DNA of 64,000 bases, taken from Acinetobacter suaedae. Lineage in GTDB: Bacteria > Pseudomonadota > Gammaproteobacteria > Pseudomonadales > Moraxellaceae. The position numbers were made by a program, and so were the translations under genes. The DNA lies in contig NZ_CP043909.1 in NCBI RefSeq assembly GCF_008630915.1, forward strand, positions 682,001 to 746,000, read 5' to 3'. The notes beneath the pieces were generated by a model, which saw only the letters and a program-made list of their open reading frames with translations, had not been told where the DNA came from and made no database searches. This document shows, in pieces, positions 9,627 to 18,825 of this stretch; the first letter of the stretch is position 1; each line of letters opens with the position of its first letter.

Positions 9627-11759
9627 ATGCCTTCAATGAAAATTAACCTTTTATACGGTTGCATCGCGATGTGTATGGGGCTTGGTTGCACCGCAGTTTG
9701 GGCTGCAGAATCTGATTCAAAGTATATTGTACAGCTTCCAACCATTACTGTTGAAGCAACTCGTATGAATACAGACTATTTACATACGCCAGCATCCGTC
9801 TTTCGGGTGGATACATCTGATCAACAGCAATCCGCTCAAGTTAATTTAACAGAATTGGTAAAAGGTGTACCGAGTCTGCAATTGAATAATCGTGAGAATT
9901 ACGCACAAGATTTACAGTTATCTATGCGTGGTTTTGGTGCGCGCTCTACTTTTGGGGTGCGAGGGATTCGTCTTTATGTTGATGGTATTCCTGCGACGAT
10001 GCCTGATGGGCAAGGTCAAACCTCAAATATTGATTTAGGTAGCTTAAGTCATCTTGAAGTCTTAACTGGACCATTTTCTTCACTCTATGGAAACTCTTCT
10101 GGAGGGACGTTGTTAACCACAACCAAAGAAGGTCAAGGCAAGGATTCAATTGAATTAAATTATACTGGTGGTAGTCATGATAAAAATCGTGCGGGTATCA
10201 TTTTGCAAGGTGGTGCCAAAAATCAAAATGAACCAAGCTATATCATTAGTTCATCTTACTTTGATACAAATGGCTACCGACAACACAGTGATGCAGATAA
10301 AGTTCAAAATAATGCCAAGCTAACTTGGAATTTGGAAGATGGCTCCAAAGTGAACTGGATAACCAATTACGTCAAAATCAATGCCAATGACCCACAAGGT
10401 CTAACTCGCGAACAATGGCGTGAAAATCCACGACAACAAGTTCCCTTTCTCAAGCAGTTTGATGTGCGTAAGGATATAGAACAGATTCAAACTGGGGTAA
10501 CTTGGTCAAAACCAATTAATGAGCAAAATGAGCTTTATATGATGGGGTATTGGGGGAATCGCCAAGTCACGCAATATCAATCCATTCCAAAATCTACTCA
10601 AGAAAATCCGAGACATGCAGGTGGTGTAATTGACTTTGAGCGCAACTATTATGGTGCTGACTTCCGTTGGACAGGCAAGGAGCTATTGCCAAATACAATA
10701 GTGAGTTTCGGTGTAGCGCTTGATGCAATGGACGAAGATCGTAAAGGGTATGAAAATTTTAATTTAGTAAACGGTCAACCCTCTTATGGTGTTAAAGGCA
10801 AATTGCGCCGTGATGAAGATAACACCTTGTGGAATATTGACCCATATTTACAAGCTTCTTGGCAGTTCTTACCGACATGGAGATTAGATACTGGGGTACG
10901 TTATAGCAATGTACACTACAAATCCAAGGATCATTTCATTGTTGGGGTCAATGGGGACGATAGTGGCAAAACAGATTATTCTAAGTTACTTCCGTCGGTT
11001 GCGTTAAGCTGGCAAGTCTTTCCAGAGTTATTGACCTATGTGAGTTACGCTAAGGGTTTTGAAACGCCAACATTTACTGAAATGGCATATCGTCCTGATG
11101 GATCAGGTGGATTTAATTTTGATCTAGAAGCATCAAGTAGTGATACGTATGAATTTGGCTTAAAGTCACAAAATATGTTGGGTGATTTTACGCTGGCTGT
11201 ATTTCAGACTAAGACTAAAGATGACATTGTTTCGGCTGGTGCAAAAGATGGACGCAATACTTTCCGCAATGCTGATAAAACTTTACGTGAAGGTGTAGAG
11301 TTAACATGGAATAAAGCACTATGGCGTGATTTGATTGCAAATGCTAGTTATGCATATTTAGATGCGACTTTTGAATCGGATGTGCCTGCGATTGGTTCAG
11401 TTTCCAAAATCGAATCTGGTAATCTGATTCCAGGGATCGCAAAACAACGAGCTTATGCTTCATTGGCATGGAAACCTAAAGCTGGATTATATGGTGGAGT
11501 AGATGCTCAATATAGTGACAAAATATATGTCAATGATATTAATACTGAAGTAGCGCCAAGTTACACCACCATTTCTGCTTATACTGGCTATGTATGGAAT
11601 GTGAGTGACTGGCGTGTAAATACTTATGCACGTATTGATAATATGTTGGATAAAAACTATATCGGTTCAGTGATCGTAAATGATGGTAATGGGCGTTTCT
11701 ATGAACCAGCAGATGGGCGTAACTGGAGTGCGGGTTTTTCTGTAACTAAGCAATTCTAA
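9627..11759 (+). CDS. pqqU: TonB-dependent outer-membrane receptor, PqqU/YncD type
   Basis: This is a 710-residue outer-membrane receptor. A signal peptide covers about residues 1-26 (cleavage after AVWA). A plug domain follows, with NYAQDLQLSMRGFGARS and a YVDGIPATMPDGQGQTSNIDL block, then a 22-strand barrel ending in KQF with a terminal Phe. These blocks, and GGVI, WNIDPYLQ, GFETPT and GSVIVNDGNGRFYEP, match E. coli YncD, shown to import the cofactor pyrroloquinoline quinone and renamed PqqU. PQQ uptake is therefore the likely role, for apo-glucose dehydrogenase in the periplasm. No Fur box is seen upstream and no pqq synthesis genes occur in the window. Confidence 0.85.
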   Translation: MPSMKINLLYGCIAMCMGLGCTAVWAAESDSKYIVQLPTITVEATRMNTDYLHTPASVFRVDTSDQQQSAQVNLTELVKGVPSLQLNNRENYAQDLQLSMRGFGARSTFGVRGIRLYVDGIPATMPDGQGQTSNIDLGSLSHLEVLTGPFSSLYGNSSGGTLLTTTKEGQGKDSIELNYTGGSHDKNRAGIILQGGAKNQNEPSYIISSSYFDTNGYRQHSDADKVQNNAKLTWNLEDGSKVNWITNYVKINANDPQGLTREQWRENPRQQVPFLKQFDVRKDIEQIQTGVTWSKPINEQNELYMMGYWGNRQVTQYQSIPKSTQENPRHAGGVIDFERNYYGADFRWTGKELLPNTIVSFGVALDAMDEDRKGYENFNLVNGQPSYGVKGKLRRDEDNTLWNIDPYLQASWQFLPTWRLDTGVRYSNVHYKSKDHFIVGVNGDDSGKTDYSKLLPSVALSWQVFPELLTYVSYAKGFETPTFTEMAYRPDGSGGFNFDLEASSSDTYEFGLKSQNMLGDFTLAVFQTKTKDDIVSAGAKDGRNTFRNADKTLREGVELTWNKALWRDLIANASYAYLDATFESDVPAIGSVSKIESGNLIPGIAKQRAYASLAWKPKAGLYGGVDAQYSDKIYVNDINTEVAPSYTTISAYTGYVWNVSDWRVNTYARIDNMLDKNYIGSVIVNDGNGRFYEPADGRNWSAGFSVTKQF

Positions 11760-11768
11760 CGATATGAA

Positions 11769-11809
11769 TCACCAAATACCTTGTCTTGAAAGAATAAGGT
11801 ATTTGGTGA
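11769..11809 (+). terminator. Terminator after pqqU
   Basis: A 14-bp perfect stem (69-82 with 96-109 of the 11.7-kb block) is followed by AATTTT. It lies between the converging pqqU and Sel1-repeat genes and may act both ways. Confidence 0.75.
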
Positions 11810-11822
11810 ATTTTCATGATAT

Positions 11823-12629
11823 TTATGGTTTTACGGCAGATGTTTTAGCTTGTTTCTTTTGAGCTTCAATCTGTTCGACTTTCGCTAAAGACTCTTTAGC
11901 CTGAGGTATGCCTTGTCTCGCAAGCTCAGTAAAAATCTTTTTTGCCTCTGGGAGATTTTGCTGAATAATATCCCCATTTGCGAGCATATTACCCAAAGCC
12001 ATCAAAGAAGGGGCGTATCCTTTTTCAGCAAGTGATTGGATAGATCTAATCGCTTGTCGACGCGTCACGGGATTTTTATTTTTAACCCCTTGCCCAAGAT
12101 CGTATATTGCTCTGATGTGCATCGCAGGGTAGTAATTCTTCTGAATTAATGGTCTGAGTTGACGAATCGCAATTTGATCAGTTTCAGGTTTGCCTTGTGC
12201 AAATAATAATGTTGCGATTTCAACAATAGCTTCTTCAGATCCTTGTTTAGATGCTTTATCGAGGTACTCTTTAAATTTTTGGGTGTCTTTGTTTAAACCT
12301 AAGCTACCTTGACGATAGGCTTGAGCAATCACGAAGCTTGCTTTCCCGAAGCCTTTATTTGAAGCGTCTTGATAATATTGCAGTGCTTTCTTTTCATCTT
12401 TATTGGTTCCTTGACCATGTTGGGTCATTGAACCAAGATTATAGATTGCTTGGGCATTTCCAGATTCTGCAAGACGTTGCATTTCTGCAAATGCTGCTGG
12501 GTAATTTTTTGCTTCGTAAAGTTGAGTTGCTTTTGCAAAAATATCTGGTTTGTTGGTTGCTTTGTTGTCTGCTGCCAATGTTGAGTGGCTTGCAATGATC
12601 ATTAGACTGGCAATGAGCAACTTTTTCAT
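11823..12629 (-). CDS. Secreted Sel1-repeat (TPR-like) protein
   Basis: The start chosen at 12629 gives a signal peptide MKKLLIASLMIIASHSTLA cleaved before ADNK and has a purine-rich AGGAAA site upstream; the longer frame from 12794 lacks these. The mature protein is built of Sel1-like repeats, seen as AIYNLGSMTQHGQGTNKDEKKA, ASFVIAQAYRQG, AMHIRAIYDLGQGV and SLMALGNMLANGD. Such helical repeats bind partner proteins. The C-terminus is lysine- and alanine-rich. The partner and pathway are unknown. It is a single gene with about 250 bases upstream in which I see nothing else. Confidence 0.75.
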   Translation of the reverse strand: MKKLLIASLMIIASHSTLAADNKATNKPDIFAKATQLYEAKNYPAAFAEMQRLAESGNAQAIYNLGSMTQHGQGTNKDEKKALQYYQDASNKGFGKASFVIAQAYRQGSLGLNKDTQKFKEYLDKASKQGSEEAIVEIATLLFAQGKPETDQIAIRQLRPLIQKNYYPAMHIRAIYDLGQGVKNKNPVTRRQAIRSIQSLAEKGYAPSLMALGNMLANGDIIQQNLPEAKKIFTELARQGIPQAKESLAKVEQIEAQKKQAKTSAVKP

Positions 12630-12879
12630 CTTTTTTTCCTTTCCTTCATTTCTGCTCAAATCCTTTGTAATCAGCAGAAAATAACTTAATCCCCACATCA
12701 TAAAAGTTTCGCAGAGAATGTAAATAATGATTTTGTATGTATCGTGCCAGAAAAAAGGTTTTTTAATTTCTATTATTGTGCCATTAAAATTCATAAAAAC
12801 AATGGTATATGGCTATTCTTTATGGAATTGCCATGAAGAATATATGGAGAGAAAGCGAATGAGGCAATAAACGCTAACG

Positions 12880-13215
12880 TTATTCTATATAACGTTGCAT
12901 CGTGAGTTGTAGTAATTCAATTAGATCAGAATCCATATATTGATAATTATCAAGGATATCTAAAACAAACACTTTCTTATTCATGAGCTGTTTAGAGAAT
13001 TTCTCTTTAATTTGTTGCTTATGTCGTATTTCCATTACAAAGATTTGATCAGCCCAAAGTATATCTTTGATCGAAACTGTATGTTTAGCGTGGCGGCTGG
13101 TACCAGCTGATCGGGTATGGAGACCATACCCTTGTGCAAAGATGCGTTCAGCAGTTGGACTACGCCATTGATTACGACTACAGATGAATAAAAAGTTCAG
13201 GGTTATAGTGTCCAA
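12880..13215 (-). CDS. Low-molecular-weight protein tyrosine phosphatase-like protein
   Basis: The 111-residue product resembles the short 'predicted protein tyrosine phosphatase' family (COG4551 type). The phosphate-binding loop CX5R is intact as CSRNQWRSPTAE (Cys12, Arg18). The candidate general acid lies in DILDNY, near residue 89, as expected for LMW-PTP (DxxDxY). It is shorter than classical LMW-PTPs (about 150) and may use another substrate. Its start overlaps the stop of the basic small gene upstream by 13 bases, which suggests translational coupling. Confidence 0.75.
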   Translation of the reverse strand: MDTITLNFLFICSRNQWRSPTAERIFAQGYGLHTRSAGTSRHAKHTVSIKDILWADQIFVMEIRHKQQIKEKFSKQLMNKKVFVLDILDNYQYMDSDLIELLQLTMQRYIE

Positions 13216-13451
13216 TAATTAAAACGGGATTCAATTAGATTCTTCATTTTAGAAACTCGAGGATATTCAATTCCTAATTTTTTTGAGCGAGCGAGTTTAT
13301 CTTGACGGGTACACAAGTACTTCCATTTTTTCTGGGGTTTCCACAAAAGAGAAGTATGCCGACAGTCTCGACCTCTGAAATGAAATTTTTTCTTTCGTCT
13401 CCAAGCTCGCGTGCGTTGTTGCGGTAAATCATCCATTATTAAAAAACTCAT
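13203..13451 (-). CDS. Highly basic small protein of unknown function
   Basis: Up to 82 residues; an alternative start at 13436 gives MDDLPQQRTRAW. The product is strikingly rich in Arg, Lys and Trp (for example RTRAWRRKKKFHFRGRD and WKPQKKWKY) with two cysteines, so it is strongly positively charged and could bind nucleic acid or acidic lipid. No domain is recognised. The 13-base overlap with the phosphatase-like gene in a different frame supports it being translated. No clear ribosome site precedes either start. Confidence 0.55.
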   Translation of the reverse strand: MSFLIMDDLPQQRTRAWRRKKKFHFRGRDCRHTSLLWKPQKKWKYLCTRQDKLARSKKLGIEYPRVSKMKNLIESRFNYWTL

Positions 13452-13527
13452 GAATTAATCGGGTTCAGCAGCCGCGATAACACATGAGTTTTGAATTTTA
13501 GCTTACAGTCCTGTTTTTAACAATAGA

Positions 13528-14250
13528 TTAACTTGGTCTCGCCACATCACCACTTAGTGCTTCTGGCAAGTCTAACACTGTCAAATCAAGCTCCTCTAGA
13601 GCAGTTGGTTTTGCTACCACAAGTGCGATATAACCATCTTCAAAAGCAATACTATTGACTACCTCAACATCTTTGTTGAGCTGTGTTGCAGGGGCAGGTG
13701 TTGTCTCTTTACCCTGAATTAAATGTAACCAATGTTTCGGTTTAGCCTTAAACCAAAGGCGAGCCACAATTTCTTGCCCGAGATAACAACCTTTATCAAA
13801 GTGCACACCTTCACGTTGATGTAGACGCAGCTCTTGAGGTTGGAATAGATGTTCAGTGGTTTGAGTAATCCATGCTTGTCCAGATTGAATTGCTTGAATT
13901 TGCCACGCATTGATATCGGTTTCAGATTTAGAAAACTCAGTTTGAATACCATTTACAGTTGGAAAAACTTGACCAATTTCTTCTAATTTCATTTTAGAGA
14001 ATGCACCGAACTTACGAATATGTTTGGCAAACTCTTCTGCTTGATCCTGTGTTGTCACCAGCTCAAAACTTTCAGAGTTTATTTTTTTGAGCCATAGACC
14101 AAAGTGGATACGTCCCTTTAAGTCACAAATTGCAGTATAACGGCTTTCATTCTCAGTCAATCGTTCAACATGAACAGTAACTTGACCTTGTAAGAATTTT
14201 TGTGCATCTACACCATTTAAGCTAAAAGCAGTAAAAGCAAGTTGGTTCAT
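13528..14250 (-). CDS. ygfZ: Folate-binding YgfZ/GcvT-domain protein
   Basis: This is a 240-residue tetrahydrofolate-binding protein of the YgfZ/IBA57 family, involved in maturing or repairing certain Fe-S enzymes such as MiaB. The diagnostic motif KGCYLGQE with the essential cysteine is at 153-160. The N-terminal GcvT-like part begins FSLNGVDAQKFLQGQVT. It is shorter than E. coli YgfZ (326), in line with forms in Moraxellaceae. It diverges from the SRPBCC gene with about 190 bases between, where I see no further feature. Confidence 0.9.
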   Translation of the reverse strand: MNQLAFTAFSLNGVDAQKFLQGQVTVHVERLTENESRYTAICDLKGRIHFGLWLKKINSESFELVTTQDQAEEFAKHIRKFGAFSKMKLEEIGQVFPTVNGIQTEFSKSETDINAWQIQAIQSGQAWITQTTEHLFQPQELRLHQREGVHFDKGCYLGQEIVARLWFKAKPKHWLHLIQGKETTPAPATQLNKDVEVVNSIAFEDGYIALVVAKPTALEELDLTVLDLPEALSGDVARPS

Positions 14251-14437
14251 AGATCAATCCTAAAGCTGCATTCTGATCGTAAAAATAAGGGATATTATTT
14301 TGCGCCATTTTTCACAAAAAAGCAGCTTTTGAATGTTGTGATTCATGCTGAAATGAATAATTGGTTGCATCATCTTTGTGAAACAATTGTGATGAGTAGC
14401 CTACAGAAGAGAATAACAGTGAGATTGGAGAATAAAA

Positions 14438-14884
14438 ATGACAGGTACAGTGAAATTACATCGAGTGTTTAGTGCACCTTCAGAACGAGTCTTTAAAGCT
14501 TTTCTAGATCCAGATGCTTTAGTTAAATGGATGGCACCCCATGGATTTACGGCCAAAGTTCACCATTTAGATCCGCAAAAAGGCGGAACATATAAGATCT
14601 CATTTACAAACTTTTCAACGGGCCAAGTACACTCATTCAGTGGCACTTATCTTGAGCTTATTCCAAATGAATTACTTCGTTACACTGATAAATTTGATGA
14701 TCCAAATCTAGCTGGAGATATTCAAGTCACGATCGAAATGAAACAAGTCATGGTAGGAACTGAGGTTTATATCACTCAAGAAGGTATACCTGATGCGATC
14801 CCTGTTGAAGCATGTTATTTAGGTTGGCAAGAATCATTATATCTATTAAGTTTATTGGTCGAAGCGAATATTCCAGATGAGTAA
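14438..14884 (+). CDS. SRPBCC/AHSA1-type ligand-binding protein
   Basis: The 148-residue product has the START-like fold of the activator-of-Hsp90 (AHSA1) family: HRVFSAPSERVFKAFLDPDALVKWMAPHGF at the N-terminus, the central GGTYKISF and FSGTYLELIPNELLRYT strands, and a final helix with GWQESLYLLSLLVE. These proteins bind hydrophobic ligands. No ligand or enzymatic role can be inferred here. It is monocistronic; about 200 bases follow in which I see nothing. Confidence 0.8.
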   Translation: MTGTVKLHRVFSAPSERVFKAFLDPDALVKWMAPHGFTAKVHHLDPQKGGTYKISFTNFSTGQVHSFSGTYLELIPNELLRYTDKFDDPNLAGDIQVTIEMKQVMVGTEVYITQEGIPDAIPVEACYLGWQESLYLLSLLVEANIPDE

Positions 14885-15088
14885 GAAGTACGAATCATTG
14901 ATCTGTTGATGAGATTATTAAGTGTAATAGCAGAAGAAAATAAACAATTCGACAGCATTTTCGAGTTAAACAATCTAGGATCAATTTGCGGAGAGGTTTT
15001 CATAATGATGTATATGAAAAAATGATTGAAGTTTAAAGTTTTGAAAAATAGCAACTATGGCTCATAATAGCCTTTTTGAGATTTTTTT

Positions 15089-15433
15089 ATGTCTTTTCCA
15101 AATTGTCCACAATGCCAATCAGAATATACTTATCAAGATGGCGATTTATTAATTTGCCCTGAATGCTCACATGAATGGAAAGAAGGTGAGAATCAGGCTG
15201 TGGAAGTAGAAGAAATTATTAAAGATGCAAATGGCAACGTTTTAGCAGATGGCGATAGTGTAACGGTCGTAAAAGATTTGAAAATCAAAGGTTCATCTTC
15301 AGTTGTTAAAGTTGGAACAAAAGTCAAAAGTATTCGTTTAGTGCCGGATGCAAGTGATGGTCATAATATTGATTGTAAAATTGATGGTGTAGGAGCAATG
15401 AAACTTAAATCTGAGTTTGTGAAAAAAGTTTGA
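15089..15433 (+). CDS. PhnA-type zinc-ribbon protein (YjdM-like)
   Basis: The 114 residues match the PhnA/YjdM family. The N-terminal zinc ribbon has two CxxC pairs at Cys6/Cys9 and Cys23/Cys26 (CPQC, CPEC). The C-terminal PhnA domain contains [25 protein letters not shown] and the end FVKKV. Despite the name, the family has no proven role in phosphonate use. A terminator follows. Confidence 0.85.
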   Translation: MSFPNCPQCQSEYTYQDGDLLICPECSHEWKEGENQAVEVEEIIKDANGNVLADGDSVTVVKDLKIKGSSSVVKVGTKVKSIRLVPDASDGHNIDCKIDGVGAMKLKSEFVKKV

Positions 15434-15452
15434 TTTATTTTCTGATGTGGTA

Positions 15453-15478
15453 AGGGAGCATTTAAATGCTCCTTTTTT
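15453..15478 (+). terminator. Terminator after the PhnA-type gene
   Basis: The perfect palindrome GGAGCATTTAAATGCTCC is followed by six T. Confidence 0.85.
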
Positions 15479-15590
15479 ATTGTGAAGTGAATTACTAAAA
15501 AAGAACAAAAAATAAGCGAATGTGGTTCTACGCTGTTCTATATTGTATTGAACAATAAGATGAACCTAAATATTAGAAAAAGAGGTGTTT

Positions 15591-15926
15591 ATGGCAGGGT
15601 GGTTTGAAGTGAGCCAAGCAAGTGATGGTCAATACCGTTTTGTTTTGAAAGCCGGTAATGGTGAAGTGATTTTAACGAGTGAGTTGTACAAGGCAAAGGC
15701 CTCAGCGATGAATGGTATTGCATCTGTGCAAAAGAATAGCTCAGATGAGGCGCGTTATGAACGTTTAACCTCTAAAAACGATAAGCCTTATTTTAACCTT
15801 AAAGCAGCTAATCATCAGATTATTGGTACGAGTCAATTGTATGCAAGTGAACAGTCGCGTGATAAAGGAATTGAATCGGTTAAAAATAATGGTTCATCGG
15901 AAACTATTAAGGATTCCACTGTTTAA
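15591..15926 (+). CDS. yegP: YegP family protein (two DUF1508 repeats)
   Basis: The start is set at ATG 15591 after AGAGGTG, giving MAGWFEVSQASDGQYRFVL as in E. coli YegP; an in-frame GTG six bases earlier is less likely. The 111 residues form two tandem DUF1508 units: FVLKAGNGEVILTSELYKAKASAMNGIASVQ and FNLKAANHQIIGTSQLYASEQSRDKGIESVK. The function is unknown; the fold is a small alpha-beta repeat. Confidence 0.9.
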   Translation: MAGWFEVSQASDGQYRFVLKAGNGEVILTSELYKAKASAMNGIASVQKNSSDEARYERLTSKNDKPYFNLKAANHQIIGTSQLYASEQSRDKGIESVKNNGSSETIKDSTV

Positions 15927-15935
15927 CGTTTAAAT

Positions 15936-15965
15936 AAAAAGCCGTTTCAATGAAACGGCTTTTTA
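15936..15965. terminator. Bidirectional terminator between yegP and proS
   Basis: AAAAAGCCGTTTC, a 3-base loop, and GAAACGGCTTTTT form a 13-bp stem with A- and T-tracts on both sides, between converging genes. Confidence 0.9.
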
Positions 15966-15985
15966 CATCTTGAATTAAAGTCAGA

Positions 15986-17701
15986 TTAGCGAACAAGTTT
16001 TGCGAATAACTCTTCTTTATTGAGATTGCTTGCCTCTGCATCACGACGACCTTTGTATTCAAAAGTGCCTGCATCTAATCCTTTTTCACCGATCACAATA
16101 CGATGTGGGATGCCCATCAGTTCAAGATCAGAGAATTTAACGCCTGGACGCTCATTACGGTCATCAAGTAACACATCATAACCTTGTGCTTTTAGTTCAG
16201 CATAAAGTGCTTCAGCAGCTTCTACGGTACGTGGTGATTTGTGCGCATTCATTGGAACAATTGCAACATCGAATGGTGCGATTGCTTGAGGCCAAATAAT
16301 CCCTTTCTCATCGAAGTTTTGTTCGATTGCTGCTGCAACAACACGAGTTACTCCAATACCATAACACCCCATAGTCACGGTAAATGGTTTGCCATCTTCA
16401 CCAAGTACTTTACAACCCAAAGCCTCTGAGTATTTTGTACCAAGTTGGAAAATATGCCCCACTTCGATACCGCGCTTAATTTGTAAAGTGCCTTTACCAT
16501 CAGGAGATGGATCACCTTCAACTACATTACGAAGGTCATAAACTTCTGTGAATTTTGCATCACGATCCCAGTTGACACCAGTCGCGTGTTTATCAACTTC
16601 ATTTGCACCAGCAATGAAATCAGATAATACAGATGCAGCACGATCTACGATCACAGTTAAGCCCTTTTCAACTAAACCTTGCGGGCCACAGAAACCTGCC
16701 GTTAAACCATATTGTTGTAATTGTTCTTCAGTTGCAAAAGTTAAAGGTGCTGCAATCAAAGGGTGTTTCTCTGCTTTGATTTCATTCAATTCATGATCAC
16801 CACGTAGAAACAGTGCAATGATTGGTGTATTACCAGCTTCATCAACGTTACCTTGTACGAGTAACGCTTTTACAGATTGTTTTGCATCAGCATTGAGGAA
16901 TTGGCAGACATCTGCAATGGTTTTTTGATTTGGTGTATCGACTAAAGCAAAATTTTGGGTTGCAGCGGCGCGTTCACCTACCAAAATAGCTTCTGCCATT
17001 TCAACGTTGGCTGCGTAATCTGATTCAGTTGAAAAGGCGATATCATCTTCACCGCTTGCAGCAAGTACGTGAAATTCATGGGATGCTGAGCCGCCGATGG
17101 AACCCGTGTCTGCTTGTACAGGACGGAAGTCTAATCCGAGGCGGCTAAAGATACGACTATAAGTGTCATACATTACATCATATGTTTCTTGTAATGATTC
17201 TTGAGTTGCATGGAAAGAGTAAGCGTCTTTCATAATGAATTCACGAGAACGCATTACGCCGAAACGTGGACGAATCTCATCACGAAATTTAGTTTGGATT
17301 TGATAGAAGTTTAGAGGGAGTTGTTTATAACTCTTTAACTCATTACGCGCTAAATCTGTGATAACTTCTTCATGTGTTGGACCAAGCACAAAATCGTTAT
17401 TGTGACGATCTTTGAAACGAAGCAACTCAGGGCCATATTGTTCAAAACGACCAGATTCTTCCCATAATGCCGCAGGTTGAGTCACAGGCATAAAGACTTC
17501 TAATGCGCCTGAACGATTCATTTCTTCACGGACAATCGCATCGACTTTCTTTAAAACACGTGTTCCCATGGGCAACCAAGAGTATAAGCCAGAAGCGAGT
17601 TTACGAATCATCCCCGCACGTAACATGAGCTGGTGAGAAATAACCTCAGCATCATTTGGGGTTTCTCTTAACGTTGCAAATAAAAAGCGGCTTGCGCGCA
17701 T
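15986..17701 (-). CDS. proS: Prolyl-tRNA synthetase
   Basis: This class II aminoacyl-tRNA synthetase charges tRNA-Pro. The 571 residues fit the bacterial ProS type with an editing (INS) domain in the middle. Visible features are [30 protein letters not shown] at the N-terminus, TSGPTHEE-like [14 protein letters not shown] (motif 2 region), the [25 protein letters not shown] block, [10 protein letters not shown] (motif 3), and the anticodon-binding domain ending [21 protein letters not shown]. It is monocistronic. Confidence 0.97.
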   Translation of the reverse strand: MRASRFLFATLRETPNDAEVISHQLMLRAGMIRKLASGLYSWLPMGTRVLKKVDAIVREEMNRSGALEVFMPVTQPAALWEESGRFEQYGPELLRFKDRHNNDFVLGPTHEEVITDLARNELKSYKQLPLNFYQIQTKFRDEIRPRFGVMRSREFIMKDAYSFHATQESLQETYDVMYDTYSRIFSRLGLDFRPVQADTGSIGGSASHEFHVLAASGEDDIAFSTESDYAANVEMAEAILVGERAAATQNFALVDTPNQKTIADVCQFLNADAKQSVKALLVQGNVDEAGNTPIIALFLRGDHELNEIKAEKHPLIAAPLTFATEEQLQQYGLTAGFCGPQGLVEKGLTVIVDRAASVLSDFIAGANEVDKHATGVNWDRDAKFTEVYDLRNVVEGDPSPDGKGTLQIKRGIEVGHIFQLGTKYSEALGCKVLGEDGKPFTVTMGCYGIGVTRVVAAAIEQNFDEKGIIWPQAIAPFDVAIVPMNAHKSPRTVEAAEALYAELKAQGYDVLLDDRNERPGVKFSDLELMGIPHRIVIGEKGLDAGTFEYKGRRDAEASNLNKEELFAKLVR

Positions 17702-17867
17702 GGAAACTGTCCTAAAGTTAAGTGTAATTAAAAATGATTAGCGTAGGTCATATGGTTCACCTACATTCGAACTGACCGGCATTATGACATGAATCAAGGG
17801 GTTTAGCGCAGTAAAAGTCGTATAATAATAGAAGGATTTTTAAAATCATTAAGCTGTCAATTGAGAG

Positions 17868-17902
17868 CATATCAATAATATTTTGGAAATTATTATTGAT
17901 AT
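17868..17902. repeat. AT-rich inverted repeat after the coiled-coil gene
   Basis: ATATCAATAATA and TATTATTGATAT form a 12-bp stem just after the stop of the minus-strand gene at 17902. There is no T-run, so it may protect a 3' end rather than terminate. The rest of the 200-base gap up to proS holds nothing I can name. Confidence 0.4.
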
Positions 17903-18549
17903 TATTCAAGTTTTTTTAATCTATTGATGATGTCAGTATACTCAAATTCTGTTTTTTGATAGCTGTTGCGCAGACTTTCAATTGTCTTTTTTACATTTTC
18001 AATGTTTTGAGTATTGTGGGTGAGATTGCTTTTAAGCTGGGGGGGGACAGTTTGACCTTTACGATGATATTCCATTTCTTGGCGTTTAAATCGAATTTTG
18101 TCACTTTGTAGCTGCTGTAATTGTTCTTGTTGATAATTGAGTTGTTTTTTTAAGTTTTCTAATGTTTGATTTCTTTTTGCAGTCGCAATTTGTGCGCTGC
18201 CATAAGCTCTTTTTAACCGTAAATCTTGTTCTCTTTGGCGTGCAAGAGCTTCTCGTTGTGCTGACTGTTTGGCATCTAAAGTTGCATTGTATGGCTGGTT
18301 ACGCTTAATCACTTGCATGTTCCGATCAAGTGCTTCGTAGCCATGACGAATATGATCAGGTGATACAGATGTACTAACGTTGGCAACGCCATTACGATCA
18401 TAATAACGATACCAAACTGCTTTTGTTTGATCTGTAGAGGCAAAGGTGGGCGTACAAATAAGCAACAATAGAAAGCATAAGCAAATGTAAGTGCAAGTCA
18501 TCGTTTTAAGGTGGCTAACGCAGAAAGCGCACTTTAACGAACCAGTCAT
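17902..18549 (-). CDS. Secreted coiled-coil protein with DUF4124-like start
   Basis: The 215-residue product has a hydrophobic export signal (TYICLCFLLLLICTPTFA). An AGGAG site 5-6 bases before the ATG at 18549 supports the longer start, although Met17 would give a more standard signal peptide. The mature N-terminus, VWYRYYDRNGVANVSTSV, resembles the DUF4124 domain. The rest is a long Gln/Lys-rich coiled coil (about residues 95-215). It is divergent from the pilG operon, but a functional link is not shown. Confidence 0.65.
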   Translation of the reverse strand: MTGSLKCAFCVSHLKTMTCTYICLCFLLLLICTPTFASTDQTKAVWYRYYDRNGVANVSTSVSPDHIRHGYEALDRNMQVIKRNQPYNATLDAKQSAQREALARQREQDLRLKRAYGSAQIATAKRNQTLENLKKQLNYQQEQLQQLQSDKIRFKRQEMEYHRKGQTVPPQLKSNLTHNTQNIENVKKTIESLRNSYQKTEFEYTDIINRLKKLE

Positions 18550-18825
18550 TACATCTCCTGTAAAAAGCTAACTAAGTCGCTTATTTTTAAATAATAATCA
18601 GTTGTATATTAGTGGTTATTTATACACTTAAAAATAGTTCGAATGCAAAAAAAATAGGAATTTAATTAAAAGTGTGAACTACTTAAGATTGTACTAAGAA
18701 ACTGATAGGTTGGTTCAAAAAACTTCATTGATAATGCAAGTAAAGATATGTTAAAAATATGAAACTGTATAAAACAAATTAAACCAACCATAATTTGTAT
18801 TGAGTGAATGGGGCGGAACAATTAA

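Noticed and set aside
14242..14472. A 76-codon frame upstream of the SRPBCC gene
   Set aside because: It overlaps the start of ygfZ and of the SRPBCC gene and has no ribosome site or family resemblance.
18708..18789. Distant inverted arms GGTTGGTT and AACCAACC upstream of pilG
   Set aside because: Only eight bases with a 66-base spacer in AT-rich DNA; chance is likely, and no regulator with such a site is known to me.
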